A stretch of 64,000 nt of DNA from Chondrosia reniformis (GCA_947172415.1 OX359189.1:5780501-5844500), one strand, 5' to 3'; positions 1-11,320 are shown, numbered from the stretch's first letter. Program-made: numbers and translations. The notes: generated by a model not told the origin, from the sequence alone.

Positions 1-197
1 TAGATGCTCCCTCTATATTTCTGTAGTACTCTCTAATACTTAGTTTTGACCTTTCATGTTTGGTTTTTAGTAATTACATATCTACACTTTTCTCCCCCAA
101 TTTATTTCTGTAGTATCTGGTATTCTCTACTGATTGTTTCTCAAGGTCTTTTAATTCACCTAAATATTTGTTTACTGCATGCTGTTCTAAGTTTTTC

Positions 198-826
198 TTA
201 ACCCTTTATGCGCGAGTGACGCATATTTGCGTCAATTAATTAGGTATCTTCAATAGCGAGTGCCGCATATTTGTGTCAAAGATACCATGGACGTTTTGTA
301 GTAAGATTTACAGAGCTACATAACACTGCTGCAGCCGAAATGTTGGCGATACAAAGACTAAAGACGGTGGTTTATTTGTGCGCCTTATTCTGCTTGCCAC
401 CCTTCACTTGACGGTTTGGTAAACAATTTGTTTGAGGCTACGACGCTTCTCCAATGTTCTAGGGCTTTGAAAAGACTACATAAAGATATACCGTTACAAA
501 AGGATAACCAGGGCTCTTCCTGACCGAATTTGCTTCCGTAGATAGTCAGAGAAAGCTTCTTACCCGAAGGGAACTTAGAAAACATAGCCGTGCTTACTTT
601 CTTCACTAAAAGAGGTAATATCTCGAAAATTAGAGCATCTTAGAAGCCAATAGAGCAACAAAATATGGCTAAAAATCGGCATCAAAGTTTTACCGTCATA
701 AAGAGTTACCACATTCCTATCGAGGTGACGAATTTTAATTCCTGCCTCATGGTGTCCTCGTGACAATTAAATATCGCTTCTGGTGATTATTACGCCCACG
801 TAATTATCTCGCGCATAAAGGGTTAA
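198..826. mobile_element. piggyBac-type element, probably non-autonomous
   Basis: TTAA at 198-201 and 823-826 flanks a perfect 15-bp inverted repeat, CCCTTTATGCGCGAG at 202-216 and its complement at 808-822. A TTAA target duplication next to CCC/GGG ends is the hallmark of piggyBac transposons. A 24-bp subterminal motif is repeated in direct orientation (212-235 and 256-279). At 629 bp it is too short for a complete transposase, and no catalytic motif was recognised inside. The terminal structure is seen directly; the family call is inference from the ends. Confidence 0.75.
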
Positions 827-2144
827 ATTATATCCTCTGCTAAACCTTTATATTGACTATGTTTGATTTGACTCTTATTAGAAGTATGTTTTTTCTTTTC
901 CTTACCCCACCAACTTTAGAGATAACTTGACATTTGTTAACCCATTCTTGGGTTCTTAGGTTGTTGGCTTCCCTATAGAAAGGATTCTATTTTCCATGGT
1001 TATATGGGAGGTCAGGATCCTCTATTTCTGGTTCTACAGTGGTAAGGATAGGCATCCTAGCTTCAACTATTTAATATTCTTCCCCTTGGTCCTCATTTGC
1101 TGTCACTATGGGCATTAACTTCTTAGCTGTGTCAGGTGGGGTCAGCAAGTCAGCAGGTATAGCCATATTAGGATTTGGGTCATTTTCAAAAAGTCTCCTG
1201 ACCACAAGGAATCATTTTTTATGTTGCCTTCTTTTTCTGGTTAGGTGCTTATACCTTTGCTATGGGACTGAATATGGTTGATGGAATTTTAGCATCTGCA
1301 ATGAAAAAAGTGAGTTAGTAATATGTATATGCATGTATGGTCGTCCACTCAAAACTGCAGAATGTATGACCTATAGTGGATAGGTACCACCTGAATCAGG
1401 CACTCCACATCCACTGACAATACTGTTTACCTATACTAATGCACCTACAGTGGATAGGTACCACCTGAATCAAGCACTCCACATCCACTTTATTATTTTA
1501 TGTATATCTACAACCTATTTATTCAGTGCATGCAGGCTCTGGTCACCTTCAGTTTTTTTAGGGCTGAACCTTTTTAAAATGCTATAGCTGTTATTCTTCA
1601 TATATAAGGATATAAGTCACTAAATGTCAGATACATGTCATGTGATTTTGTCCAAAAATAGGTGATTTGACATTCTGATTCCTTATTTGTACATAGGCAC
1701 AATCAAGGCTATAAATAGTACATGGAATCAGTCTATACTTAGAAGTCAACTTCTGAGCATGCTCAACTCCACATTACTTTTACATATAGTTTATAATGCA
1801 ATAATTTGTATAAACAGTAATGTATAAAGAAACATTGAAATGGTCTTAATAAACAGGTTTTACTGTATATAAAAAGTGCATGGATGTGTATGACCTTCCT
1901 ATCCTGGATGGACCATGTGCTTGCAAACATGGAGCTTTTTCATTGGTTATCTATTTTAGGAAAGAGTATATTTAGTATCCACCTACAACAATTATCTGGA
2001 TTGACGTAAACAGTCATATGACACATAAGCCCACTTTCACTACTTATATGGAATTATAGTTATGAATATGATTAAGTTTTGGAGGGAACTATCTTGCTTT
2101 GAATCCTTTGAAAGTCTATTGAGTTGACTATTTGTTTGTGCATA
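827..2144. other. Gene-poor stretch with a short direct repeat
   Basis: No gene could be supported. A minus-strand stretch around 900-1250 has some coding character and could be a decayed retroelement polyprotein, but this is a guess. The only clear structure is the direct repeat listed separately. Confidence 0.4.
1375..1489. repeat. Direct repeat of a 41-bp unit with inverted ends
   Basis: A 41-bp unit at 1375-1415 recurs almost unchanged at 1449-1489, 74 bp downstream. Each unit starts AGTGGAT and ends ATCCACT, so its ends are complementary and it could fold into a small hairpin. Confidence 0.7.
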
Positions 2145-2774
2145 ATGGATGACATGTATACTTTGGGACAAACTTTAAATCCCACTGATGCATTAAGGCA
2201 AATTCATCATGGTCAGGAGTCTCAAGGTCTGTATATAGCTATGCATATAACAAACTGAATAAATTCATCATGGAAATTTTGTTGTGTATTTAAACTACAT
2301 GCAGGTAGTTCAGATTTTGAAGATGGTGAATTACTAAGGCATAATGATCTTCCAAGTACCAGCAGGAGTTACATTCCAGAAAGAGAAATATCCATAAATT
2401 TGAATAGTGGTATGTTAGCTCATGCATGAATATATACTAATCATAATGCTTCATGTTATTTACAGAACTTAGTTCATATATTCCTCGCAGCTTTGTTAAT
2501 CTTACTTCATGCAGATCAAATGAAGCAAGTATGCATGTATAGCAATACATATAATTCCCCTGACTGTCAAACATATTTTGCCAAAGCCATTCATTTTGTT
2601 GTTGAATATTACGGTATTGTTTAGCATGAGTCTTTGGAGTTGAGTGAGATAATACCCGGTTATGGAGAACTTTCCCATGCATACCAGCAGCTTCAAATGC
2701 AGGAACAAGCTTTTCAAGCCATGGAGAACAGGCTGAGCAGCTCGTTTTGCTCCTTTTATGTTGGTTTGGTGTAG
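2145..2774 (+). CDS. Unassigned multi-exon gene, 5' part
   Basis: Four exon-like blocks are bounded by splice signals: 2145-2226 (starts ATG, MDDMYTLGQT), 2305-2409, 2466-2528 and 2625-2774. The first three join in consistent phase and give a polar, Ser/Asn-rich sequence. The last block contains a Gln/Glu-rich likely coiled coil (AYQQLQMQEQAFQAMENRL) and reads to a TAG at 2772. The phase between blocks three and four fits only if a weaker donor near 2542 is used. The family was not recognised. It may be the 5' half of a gene whose later exons are at 4343-4634 and 5895-6382, or a host-like gene carried by a repeat. The donor and acceptor sites are seen; the joint gene is inference. Confidence 0.4.
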
Positions 2775-3773
2775 TACTAATAGGTGAATACTCTATTCAC
2801 CTAAGTCATACTTTTTTAGGCTACATTTGCCTTCCCAGAAAGGTACCTTTCTGTCCTCTTTTGGTTGCAGGAGTACTCTTCGTTAACAGATTGTTGTCTA
2901 CAGGTAAGCTAGACTCTGGAGAACAACTCTCTAAGCTGTTAATAGTCGAAGATCGATCCAAAAAGTCCATTTTCGAAGGGTGGATTAAATTGCCAAAATC
3001 ATAGACAAATCTTCCGTGAATCTATAATTTCCCGCCTTAATCTTCCCGCCTAAGCTTTGAAAGATCATATAAAATCGATTTTAGCTTCATACGACGTTTA
3101 ATGAAGAAGAAACAGCACTTTTTAGAACCAAAACGTTTTCGGCCATTTTCTTAAAAAATCGTAGGTGGACATTTTCTGCGATTTCTACTGGCGGTGCTCA
3201 CAAGTACCTTTTTTCAGTTCTATATGAACGGACGCCTTTGCGCTAATATTTCAACGTGATAAACTAAAATATTCGACACTTTTCGGGAAAATTAAAATAA
3301 CACCTCATTAATTCGTGGTGTGAAGTGAAGTTTGTATATAAGGTGACCATTGTTTTAGACATGTGACTAATATATTGCACCTTTGAATAAAGCAATAAAG
3401 AGAAGCAATGATCAGTTAGTTATCTGTTTCCTTTTTTTGTCTACGCTACACACTTTGACTCATAATCCATTTCACATGACACTGGTATCAATTCCAAATG
3501 TATAACTTGCATATATAAGCCATCATGAACACTAAAGAAGTAAGCCTATGTAGATATTTATTATTTGTAAGATTAACTTTATTGTCTAATTATATAGCAA
3601 TAGGACAGCTGTTTAAACTTACATGAAATGTCGAAAAACATTTAAGCCTACCTTAGAAACGTACCGTATTCTTTCTTAAAATTTGTCACTCAAAATTTTT
3701 CGTAATCCGCTGGAAACCTGTGCAAACACATTCTAATTGGTGAGGAATTACCAGTTTTCTAATATTCGTCACA
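2775..3773. other. Region without a supported gene
   Basis: Contains a short palindrome near 2780-2806 and one copy of the CTGCGATTTCTACTGGCGG repeat (3170-3201). An 85-codon open stretch at 2747-3004 has no recognisable domain. Confidence 0.4.
3170..3201. repeat. Solo copy of the CTACTGGCGGTGCTCAC repeat
   Basis: This 32-bp segment matches the inner ends of the foldback element at 26766-27122 and a solo copy at 27187-27219. It is a fragment of a dispersed inverted-repeat element. Confidence 0.6.
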
Positions 3774-3983
3774 TCACTCTAATAACTCGCCATCTCCAAC
3801 TCCGTACAAAGCCACAGCGTGCCTGTCATGTTCATTGGCCAGGTCTTGGTAGTAGATGAATTCTTCCCAGACTGTCGGCGCCCAGGAGTCTTTGTAAATG
3901 TGATACCCTCGAACTGCTGTCCATTCAGTGAGTTCAAAACCCGCCATTTCGTCTTGAGAAACGCCCCTAACAAAGTGCTCCAA
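3774..3983 (-). pseudogene. HIRAN-like domain fragment
   Basis: The minus-strand reading contains VRGYHIYKDSWAPTVWEEF followed by LANEHDRHAVALYG. This matches the pattern of HIRAN-type domains: a Gly-Tyr-His core, then an N-x-HD(R)-x-A-V-A block. HIRAN is a DNA-end/ssDNA-binding module of HLTF/Rad5-type helicases that also occurs alone in animal repeat-borne genes. Only about 60 residues are present and no helicase part lies nearby. It reads to a stop at the low-coordinate end, and no confident start is visible. Domain assignment is by motif memory only. Confidence 0.45.
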
Positions 3984-4342
3984 GGTTTCGCCATCCGCTC
4001 TAATGTTTTGTCAAGATAATCTATCACCCTTGGCCAGCTTCTTCATTCCAATTCTATTTGCAACCAAGTGACGAATTTTCCTGGACACAGTTAGTGACAA
4101 ATTTTTAGAGAGAATACGGTATATCATTTTTTGTTTAATTCTTTGTGTGTAAGTACTCAAAATGGTACAGCATGAAAAGTAAGTGTTTATATATCCTAGA
4201 TAAAATATCTTGTTCACAATTATTTCTTTCGTCCTTAGGATAAACCAAAAAGGGCAACTTAAAGTACAACTGATCAAAACGGACAATTTGAAGATTTAAG
4301 AATAAATCACTTCATTGAAGTTCATTTATATCCTCATTCCAG

Positions 4343-4634
4343 TTCAGGAGAACTGGTTACATCACAGTTCAGTGATTTCAAGGCTGTGGATCCATTGCCT
4401 TCATGCAGCCTGACAACTATTGTCACCTCTGAGGCTATATTGCGAAAAGTATATTTGCATGCATGCATATACAATTAACCTATTATATGAACCATGCATG
4501 CATGTCATTACGTATATATTATATCCATTATTTAGGTGATGCTATACCCTTATTCTACAAATGACCCAAATACAAGCTTCTTGGTAGTAATTGAAATTAA
4601 CAGAGACGAGAGGCCTCTGATATCTCAGCAACAG
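4343..4634 (+). CDS. Two linked coding exons, unassigned
   Basis: Exon 4343-4448 (acceptor AG before it, GTATAT after it) and exon 4536-4634 (TTTAG before, GTGCTA after) splice in frame. They encode about 68 residues including CSLTTIVTSEAILRK and SFLVVIEINRDERPL. Codon use and splice borders look like a real gene. A following stretch at 4685-4815 may hold another, damaged exon. It could belong to the same gene as 2145-2774. No family was recognised. Confidence 0.4.
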
Positions 4635-5894
4635 GTGCTAATACCACAATATCCCAGGAAAATGATACACTAGGACACTTCTAAGTGAAAAAGATCGTGA
4701 AACTAGCGAGCAGTTTGATGAAATCTGTAAAAAAACTTCGACAAGGAGAAAAAAATTTCAGCTGCTGCCATTACTAGACAATTCAACAAAACACAGATGC
4801 CAGTCACAAAAATAAGCTTATGGCTGTAGGCCTTAAGGCTAATATACCTGATTAAAATATCACTAGTAAACTTAAAAGTACTTTAAATAGGTAAAAAACT
4901 CAAAAGTGACTACGTCAGCACCCCCGAGTTATAAAAAAACAGGAAAAAGAATTGTATAGGATTGCCTTGCTGTTCACTACCTGTTATATTCAGACAAAAT
5001 CAATCAATCAGACAAAAGTTACTACTAGTGTACACTGAAAATGAAATTAATAAATTGAATAAGGAAGACATATTAAACTTAGTGTCAAAAATTGCCCAGC
5101 TGCAGTTGGTAACTTTGAAAACTGTGGCTTAGAAAACAATGCAAAAAACTTAAGCCATTTGCGAAACCGGGCACAATGGGTTTGGTCAGACCACTCAGTC
5201 CTTCAAGGCTATGGTCTGGTACTAATTGTAGTGGGGGTAATTTTTGACCCCCTTGTGTTCTATATACACAGACTTGGAACCAGTGGAGTCCCACAAAGCT
5301 AAACTGACTTTAAAGGAATTGGTAGAACAGGGTGAAATATACATTATGACCCATTGCTCATCATCATCTGCTGATTAAGCTGGTTTAACACCGGAATGGG
5401 TGATGATTATGCCTAGACAGCTTAAGAGATCCTGTTACAACTGAAATGGCATTGTGACAGTGTATAGATGACAAGCAATATGATTGGTTTGAAGCAGCCA
5501 TTCAGAGAGGTGGTCACTACTGTTGCAATGCATGTGACTGCCACACCGATAGTTTTACCAACTTCACAAAAACACACCACAGTAAATTAAGGAGCTTTAT
5601 AGACATTCAGGAAAAAGCTACTAGTGGTAAGATTCCAAATAAGGTGATCTTTTTGAATCAATTCATAGTAAAAAATTGAAAAAGGAATAATTGCCCAGAG
5701 GTGTATTCAATTTCCATCTACCAAAAAGGGGATGGTGAAGGAACTCAAAGCCACCTACGTGGTGTGCTGGGAGTTCCTGTATAGTTGTTGTTGAATCCCT
5801 GTGCCCCCTTAGAGAATATGAATCTCTTTACCTATGAAGTGGTTTTTTGTAGACTTTCCGCTGCAGTCTTTCTCATGCATGTGTTTTAATATAG
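4635..5894. other. Region without a clear gene
   Basis: Short open stretches only, several interrupted. A minus-strand 69-codon frame at 5085-5294 and plus-strand pieces near 5280-5340 show no domain. Probably old repeat material. Confidence 0.35.
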
Positions 5895-6382
5895 AATCTC
5901 AGCTTCCAAAAGCAAAAAGAAATTCACCAAAAAAAGTTGTTGATTTAGCCCTACACACTGGTAAGTACTTCGTTCATCAAAGTCTGCATGTACGTTTGTG
6001 TTTTCAAGAATATTTTCATGCAAATTACACTAAAAATACTTTTTATTTCACAGAAACAAAATACTACAGCCATAAAGACGTTCTGTCTGACTTAAAAAAA
6101 TCTCAAGATTTAGACCTAAGAGGCTCTTCAATTGTAGTAAGTGAAGGCCTGCAAGAAGTAGAACGTAGAAGCATATCTATGTACCAACTGCGAAGAATAG
6201 TAAAACATTTCCAACTGGAAAAAAAGTTTAATCTGGACCTGAAAGATATCAGTGTTGAAGACCTTTTAAAGTTTGCAGCCTATGCTTTCCTGAAGCATAG
6301 AATTGTTACCATCAAAGGAGACTGGTCTAGGTACCTAACTTACATAAGTAGAGACAAAGTTAGTAAAACAGGAACCTATTAA
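5895..6382 (+). CDS. 3' terminal exons of an unassigned gene
   Basis: Exon 5895-5960 (acceptor ATATAG, donor GTAAGT) splices in phase 1 to exon 6054-6382 (acceptor TTTCACAG), which ends at TAA. The joined reading gives about 131 residues: a Lys-rich lead, then ETKYYSHKDVLSDLKKSQDL and a helical C-terminus containing SVEDLLKFAAYAFLKHR. No known domain was recognised; the helix-rich, Leu-rich C-terminus could be a small adaptor-like domain. The final exon and about 1.5 kb after it are duplicated at 11313. It may be the last part of the gene starting at 2145. Confidence 0.45.
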
Positions 6383-6897
6383 AATAGTACTGTATATTTG
6401 AGTTTTGTATATCTTAAAATTATAGTTATAACTACAATTATTATTGAGCTTTTTTGAAGCTAAGCCTACTGTATACCCATGGTATATCAGCAAATTAATT
6501 AGTGGACTTTAGTATAGTTGGATGTAGTAACTTCAAGTCCTCAGCACACATGTATAACTACATGTATACTACACATAACTTCATGGGTTATAATGATTTC
6601 AAATTCATCAAGTTGTCGTAGGTGGTCCTTTAGGTTTTCATTCAGTTCCCTTTGAAGTTTAGTTGGTGGTTCCATGTTGACAGAGCAACATTTCCAACAG
6701 CCTGAAACATTACTTTACCCTATGTTAGATTTCAGTGTAACAGTTATAGTAAGGCCTATTGCTCTTCTCATTCATATTGTACAGTCAAAGTAACAGGCTA
6801 CATCAGCAAGATATATACAACACATTTGTCAATAGAACCAGTTTCACAAAGAGACAATAGTATAGGATTCAAAAAACATCAAGAACACAAGTAACTA

Positions 6898-7664
6898 CAG
6901 TAGGCGCAAAAAATATGTTACCACTTCGAAGCGAACTTCGCTAGAAAACTTCCGGTTAACTTCGTACCAACTACGGACCAACTTCGTACGAACTTCGGGT
7001 AAACTTTGTACGAACTTAGGGCTCATTTCGTGCCAACTTTGTGTGAACTTCAGGCCAACTTCGTGCGAACTTCGGGCCAACTTTGTGAGAACTTCTTCCC
7101 CTTAGGACCGACTTCATACAAAGACATAAGTTTGAACAAACCGTTCGCAGACGAACTTTGAGTAAACATGCATTGTAGTGTGCTTGTGCTTATCTTTGAC
7201 CTTCGACCTGCACCTTCTCGTCTACCAAAAGTACCACACTCTTTATACTTATTTAGAAATTTATGGACTCCTTGTCTTGTGGCTGGAAGATTCTCTCTTG
7301 CCAGAATCTTTGCAATTGATGGTGCCTTGTACCCATCTTGCCAAAGACTAACAAATCTCTGCCGTTTGTACTCACTGAATGAAGCCATAACTCGCAATAG
7401 ACCGACTCTCCTCTTGCAACTTGAAGTGACATGCGCATACAACACATTCACTCCCTAGTAACGCTGGTGTTAACGATCGGTCGAACTTCAAACGAATCGG
7501 GCGAACTTCGAACGAATTTCGGGCAAACTTCGAACGAACTTCGTACAAACTTAGGGCTCACTTCATACACACTTTGAGCCCACTTCGGGCGAACTTCGTA
7601 CGAACTACAGGCGAAGTTCGCAAAGAACGAACTTCGCATGGTAACATAAATTTTGCGGCTACCG
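6898..7664 (-). mobile_element. Tc1/mariner-type element, non-autonomous, filled with minisatellite
   Basis: TA at 6896-6897 and 7665-7666 flanks inverted ends beginning CAGTAGGCGCAAA and CGGTAGCCGCAAA, each followed by TATGTTACCA and a GAAGCGAA-like block. The duplicate locus at 12165 shows the empty TA site. The minus strand, from ATG at 7388, encodes about 70 residues of a Tc1-type paired helix-turn-helix DNA-binding domain (EYKRQRFVSLWQDGY through GRREGAGRRSK). The catalytic DDE domain is missing. Both sides of this fragment are runs of a CGAACTTCG-rich repeat (about 6930-7165 and 7480-7640) that resemble the end sequence. Confidence 0.85.
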
Positions 7665-7798
7665 TATATTCTCATCATAGTTGGTGGATACATTAAGGAT
7701 GAATTCATAATAATTAACCAACGAAATATCGAAATTACTATAAGCCTTTAATGCATTTTACTATTTTGCAATTGATGAAAAGTGTTAAGTAACTCATT

Positions 7799-7990
7799 GG
7801 ACAGCCGTTTTATACAAATTAAATGGCTGACTATCACTCTTAAACTCTTGCAATTTCTTAAGCTTCGATTTGCAAAAAAACTTTGTAACCAACGTTTTTA
7901 TAGATTTAAGGATAAACACACTTTTATTATTATTATTATTATTGAAACACATCAGTGAAGGTCCAAAAAAGAACAAAGACAAATGCAAAA
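7799..7990. repeat. Hairpin repeat unit (GACAGCC...AAATGGCTG)
   Basis: Contains a short inverted repeat, CAGCC(G/A)TTT and AAATGGCTG, then a conserved tail and an (ATT)n tract. Related copies start at 12302, 15793, 18996, 21725 and 23250. In the 7.8, 12.3 and 21.7 kb copies it lies just downstream (minus strand) of a PGBD4-like transposase remnant, so it may be part of that element's 3' region. Confidence 0.6.
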
Positions 7991-8938
7991 TGATTAAAGT
8001 GAATACATAGATGATGCTGAAGACATAATAATGTCTAATTCATGTTGACTTAAGTGAGGAATGACAGTGTGAGTGACTATATACACTTACTTATGCACAT
8101 GGTAGTGATCTTACAATAAAAATCAAGTTGTGAGTTTTAAACAAACCATGTACTAGCCACTAATTGACCAGGGTGTGCCTGATCCTTCAATAGAGCCCTT
8201 CACAGTGCCATTAATTAGACATACTTACTTACACCGGCAGATTAACTGAATTAGGTAAGAAACAGGATATGGACCCTAACAAGGTAATTTCTTGGGAGTG
8301 TTCACCACTGTCACTTCAAAGTAACAGGCCACATGCAGCAAGATATATGCAACACATTTGTCAATGAAACCAGTTTCACGAAGAGTCAATGATTAGTATA
8401 GGGTTCTCAAACACCAAAGAACACCTCTTCTGTTAGTTCTCAATGTCCCAGTTGCACCAGTGTTACTCTCTGCAAAAGAAGCTAATAGACTAGGAGTAGT
8501 GTAAAAATTGTCGAAGAAGACAAGATACACTTGTTATTGGAAGAGCTTCATTAGTTCCATGACAATGTCATACCCTAATCCATGATTAGATATTGGAGAC
8601 TCTCGACGACAGCCACAGGTCAAAATCTAGAGTGTATCCAGTTGGATCAGCTATTTAAATTCCCATTTAGTCAGTTTGTTCAGGATATACTGTCTAAAAT
8701 GACTCCTTGCCTTTGATTTGACCATCCATCTATCTACTGATAGCTCTTGTAGTGGCTGATAGTACTGTAAACCCTATTTTTTAATAGTATCATGCATAGG
8801 GCAGACCTTTTTCAAAGGATCTTCTTTATTCTGCTCTTCTTCTTGGATAGTCACCACATTAAAGAAGGAACTAATGGCTTCAAATCTATGTCGTGTCATC
8901 AAATCAAGCTGCCTGTCAAGAATCTTAAGGATAGACAT
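7991..8938 (-). pseudogene. PGBD4-like piggyBac transposase remnant, copy 1
   Basis: The minus strand from ATG at 8938 reads MSILKILDRQLDLMTRHRFE, then SKARSHFRQYILNKLTKW and, after several stops, a segment matching the FDNFYT...GTLRTNRRG part of piggyBac transposases (about 8430-8560). This is the core of a piggyBac DDE transposase, whose role would be cut-and-paste transposition at TTAA. In-frame stops and small indels interrupt it, so it is inactive. Same family as 12440-13165 and 22000-22882. Confidence 0.7.
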
Positions 8939-9093
8939 GTTTACATACAGTGAATATATATAATATTAACTGAAATAGCTCTGCTAAGGGTTTAATTTTA
9001 CAAGGTAAGTGAGAATTGGCAGTTTTATATATAAAAGTGAGAAGGTGATCGACAAGGAACCAATGCTTTGCTTGCCTTAACTTTTCATTGCAG

Positions 9094-9308
9094 GAGGCAG
9101 TGGATAAATGATGAGGCTGATTCTATCCAAGCCATCCTTATAGTATTTCCACGCTTCAAAGATTATGATTATGTAAGTTGCACCTGCATATACAGCATGC
9201 ATGTATATAATTAAATGGCATTAATCTCTTGAATTGACAAAATGTTTCTTGGAATATATAGCTATTGCTGGAGTTTGAAAGATTGTGGGTGACAAATTTG
9301 AGGGAATG
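9094..9308 (+). CDS. Orphan coding exon pair, unassigned
   Basis: Exon 9094-9172 (acceptor TTGCAG, donor GTAAGT) joins in phase 0 to a segment from 9262 (acceptor ATATAG). It encodes RQWINDEADSIQAILIVFPR, FKDYDY, then LLLEFERLWVTNLRE before a stop at about 9307. A (V/M)FPRxxDY...EFERL pattern recurs in SAMD3-like invertebrate proteins, but this link is weak. Probably a fragment of a larger gene. Confidence 0.35.
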
Positions 9309-9479
9309 AAAGGGAGGCTGAAGTAAATATTCCAGAACACACTACCAACAATGGACATTAATTCCAAGAAATGGACAGAAAACTGGCAAGCTCTCTTTGA
9401 GATTTTTCAAAAAGAATTATTGAAAACCTAGGAGCCACTCTTGATTGTTCTTTCTGTAAGGAATTTTAAAGTTGTACAT

Positions 9480-9985
9480 TCATGTCTGTATTTGTCACTT
9501 TTTCCTGTAAAGTTTAATGCTTTCAGGGCATGTTACAGCTATTCTATATACACCCATCATGGCCTGTTCTTAGCACGTGTGTTGTACTTGTGGGATCTGT
9601 AATGGTGTTAATTAGGGCTACTACAGTCTTATCTTTCCAAACTGGGCCTTCTATGCCTTCCTAGTGTAGAACAACTGATTGGGATTCCCCTCTTTTTAGA
9701 CTTTTGTTTAAACTTTTTTTATCTTTATGTTAATTAGGCCATATTTTCCTGTTGAATCTGGCTGTGCCAATTGCCAAGGTGCCCGTTTGTTTCAGATCCC
9801 CAAAAAGTCCCACTAAGGAGAAGTTGTGTAAATTTGAAAATTTTGTATGCACCCATTAGTGGAATCACAAAGGCACCATATCTTATAGCCTCGCTTGACA
9901 GGCTTCAATGGCATATATTTTATGGAGCTTCGACCCTTGAATAATACCATTGCCTCATCAACTGATACTTGATGATGCAAGGTTT
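9480..9985 (-). pseudogene. piggyBac transposase, middle/C-terminal remnant
   Basis: The minus strand contains SVDEAMVLFKGRSSIKYMPL then KPVKRGYKIWCLCDSTNG, the diagnostic catalytic block of piggyBac transposases. Further on (about 9560-9670) is a WKDKTVV segment that matches the conserved WKDKK block. Stops and frameshifts separate these pieces. This is a different piggyBac subfamily from the PGBD4-like copies. The N-terminal half appears next to it on the opposite strand. Confidence 0.65.
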
Positions 9986-10360
9986 AGCATGAATGAAATT
10001 CAGAACCAATTTGAGGATGAGGATGACTGGGTTGATTCTGATGATGACACTTTCATGAAGGCACAACTGAGGACATTACATCTGAATTTCAACTGGACCC
10101 TTAGACACTGCATAGGCACAGGGAGATGACACTATTGTAATCAATACATCTGCAATAGAAGAGGCTCTTCAAACTGTACCTCAACAAATTTCCTCGCCAA
10201 ATTCTGTTAACATGTAGGCCCCGTCAATCCTCTTGGCAGTGAAGCCACACCTTTACACTACTTCCAACAGATATATGGTGACAACACCCTAGTAAAAGAA
10301 TTTATCGTCACAAGTGAAGCTGGCACCAGCCCAAAAGATACACACAACATGTAGTAACTA
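9986..10360 (+). pseudogene. piggyBac N-terminal remnant, inverted relative to its C-terminal half
   Basis: The plus strand reads an acidic stretch (MNEIQNQFEDEDDWVDSDDD) and later PLHYFQQIYGDNTLVKEFIV, which resembles the start of the piggyBac N-terminal domain. Stops interrupt it. It abuts the minus-strand catalytic remnant at about 9985, so an internal inversion of one element is the simplest explanation. Confidence 0.45.
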
Positions 10361-10917
10361 AACAGACAGCATTAAGCCTAAGCTACGCAACCTAACACAC
10401 AGCACATCCAGCCAATAATTACATAACATCTACAACAAGAAATAACACAACATCTTGATGACAATCTCAAGCCAAACATATGAATAAAAGGAACATTTCG
10501 CCGGTAAAAATGAGTCAGGCTTAACTGCAAACACCTACCCGAAAACTACATACAACTATATAATGAATTCTGACTTGACCGGTCTCAGAATTTCTTGCCG
10601 TGACTTCAATTCCAAATGAACCATTTCTTGAATGCTTCCTTTTCTTCTTCTGTTGTTTCTCACCTATGTAGCTGTTGTCTAGTTTAACTAGTGGCTTTCG
10701 CTCCATGAAATTATAACAATCCATCGCCTGTTACTACACACGTAAACCACTTCCAACTGAATGCGTATATCACACCTTGGAGAGCAATTACGTAACTATA
10801 CGATGAATGTAATTATTGTGCCCATGTTGTTTCTGTGAATACGATTATAAAATCATGAATATGATTTTTCAAACATTCTTCAAGGTTAACACCTCGTCGC
10901 AAATAAGCGCTACAAAT
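10361..10917. other. Region without a supported gene
   Basis: A Lys-rich minus-strand frame at 10521-10724 has no recognisable domain. Nothing else was seen. Confidence 0.35.
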
Positions 10918-11320
10918 TCATATGGCAGATGCTCTAGCCAGAATCCCCTGTCATCAGTGTGGACTTGAATCTCATGATTTTTCCACTGTTTCAGTGGTGC
11001 AGTCAGCTAGTCAGGATCCCTTCAAGATCTAGTGAAGGAGAAGTCAGTCAGTTTCAGCTTTCTGATGATACCGTGGGACCAGTACTTTCAGCCGAGAGGG
11101 AAGGAAGGAGACCAGCTTCAGATTTCATCAGAAGTCAGAGTAGACATTGCCGTCAACTTTTTGAGCAATGGGACCAACTACAGGTCAAGGGCAACTGTTT
11201 GTTTCGGCAGTTTGAGGACAATAACTGGAAACACTAATTTGTTGCAACTAGTTGTACCAGCAGTTATGCGTAATGATATCTTGAGGCAACTGCATGAAGG
11301 TGTCATGGGTGGTCACAGAA
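10918..11320 (+). mobile_element. Gypsy-type LTR retrotransposon fossil, integrase N-terminal region
   Basis: The plus strand shows the short linker after RNase H (ADALARIPC-like) and the start of an integrase zinc-finger region (the LHEGVMGGH block) typical of Gypsy/Ty3 polyproteins. It is a broken fragment with no LTRs visible. It ends abruptly where the duplicated block begins at 11313. Confidence 0.65.

Larger units (their letters stand above)
6048..8000. repeat. Segmental duplication, copy 1
   Basis: From TCACAG at 6048 onward this region is nearly identical to 11313 onward. The match covers the last exon of the unassigned gene and its 3' flank to about 6897. It resumes at 7665 after the inserted mariner element and continues, more diverged, into the PGBD4-like repeat. 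Copy 2 lacks the mariner, so the duplication is older than that insertion or copy 2 came from an empty allele. Confidence 0.8.
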
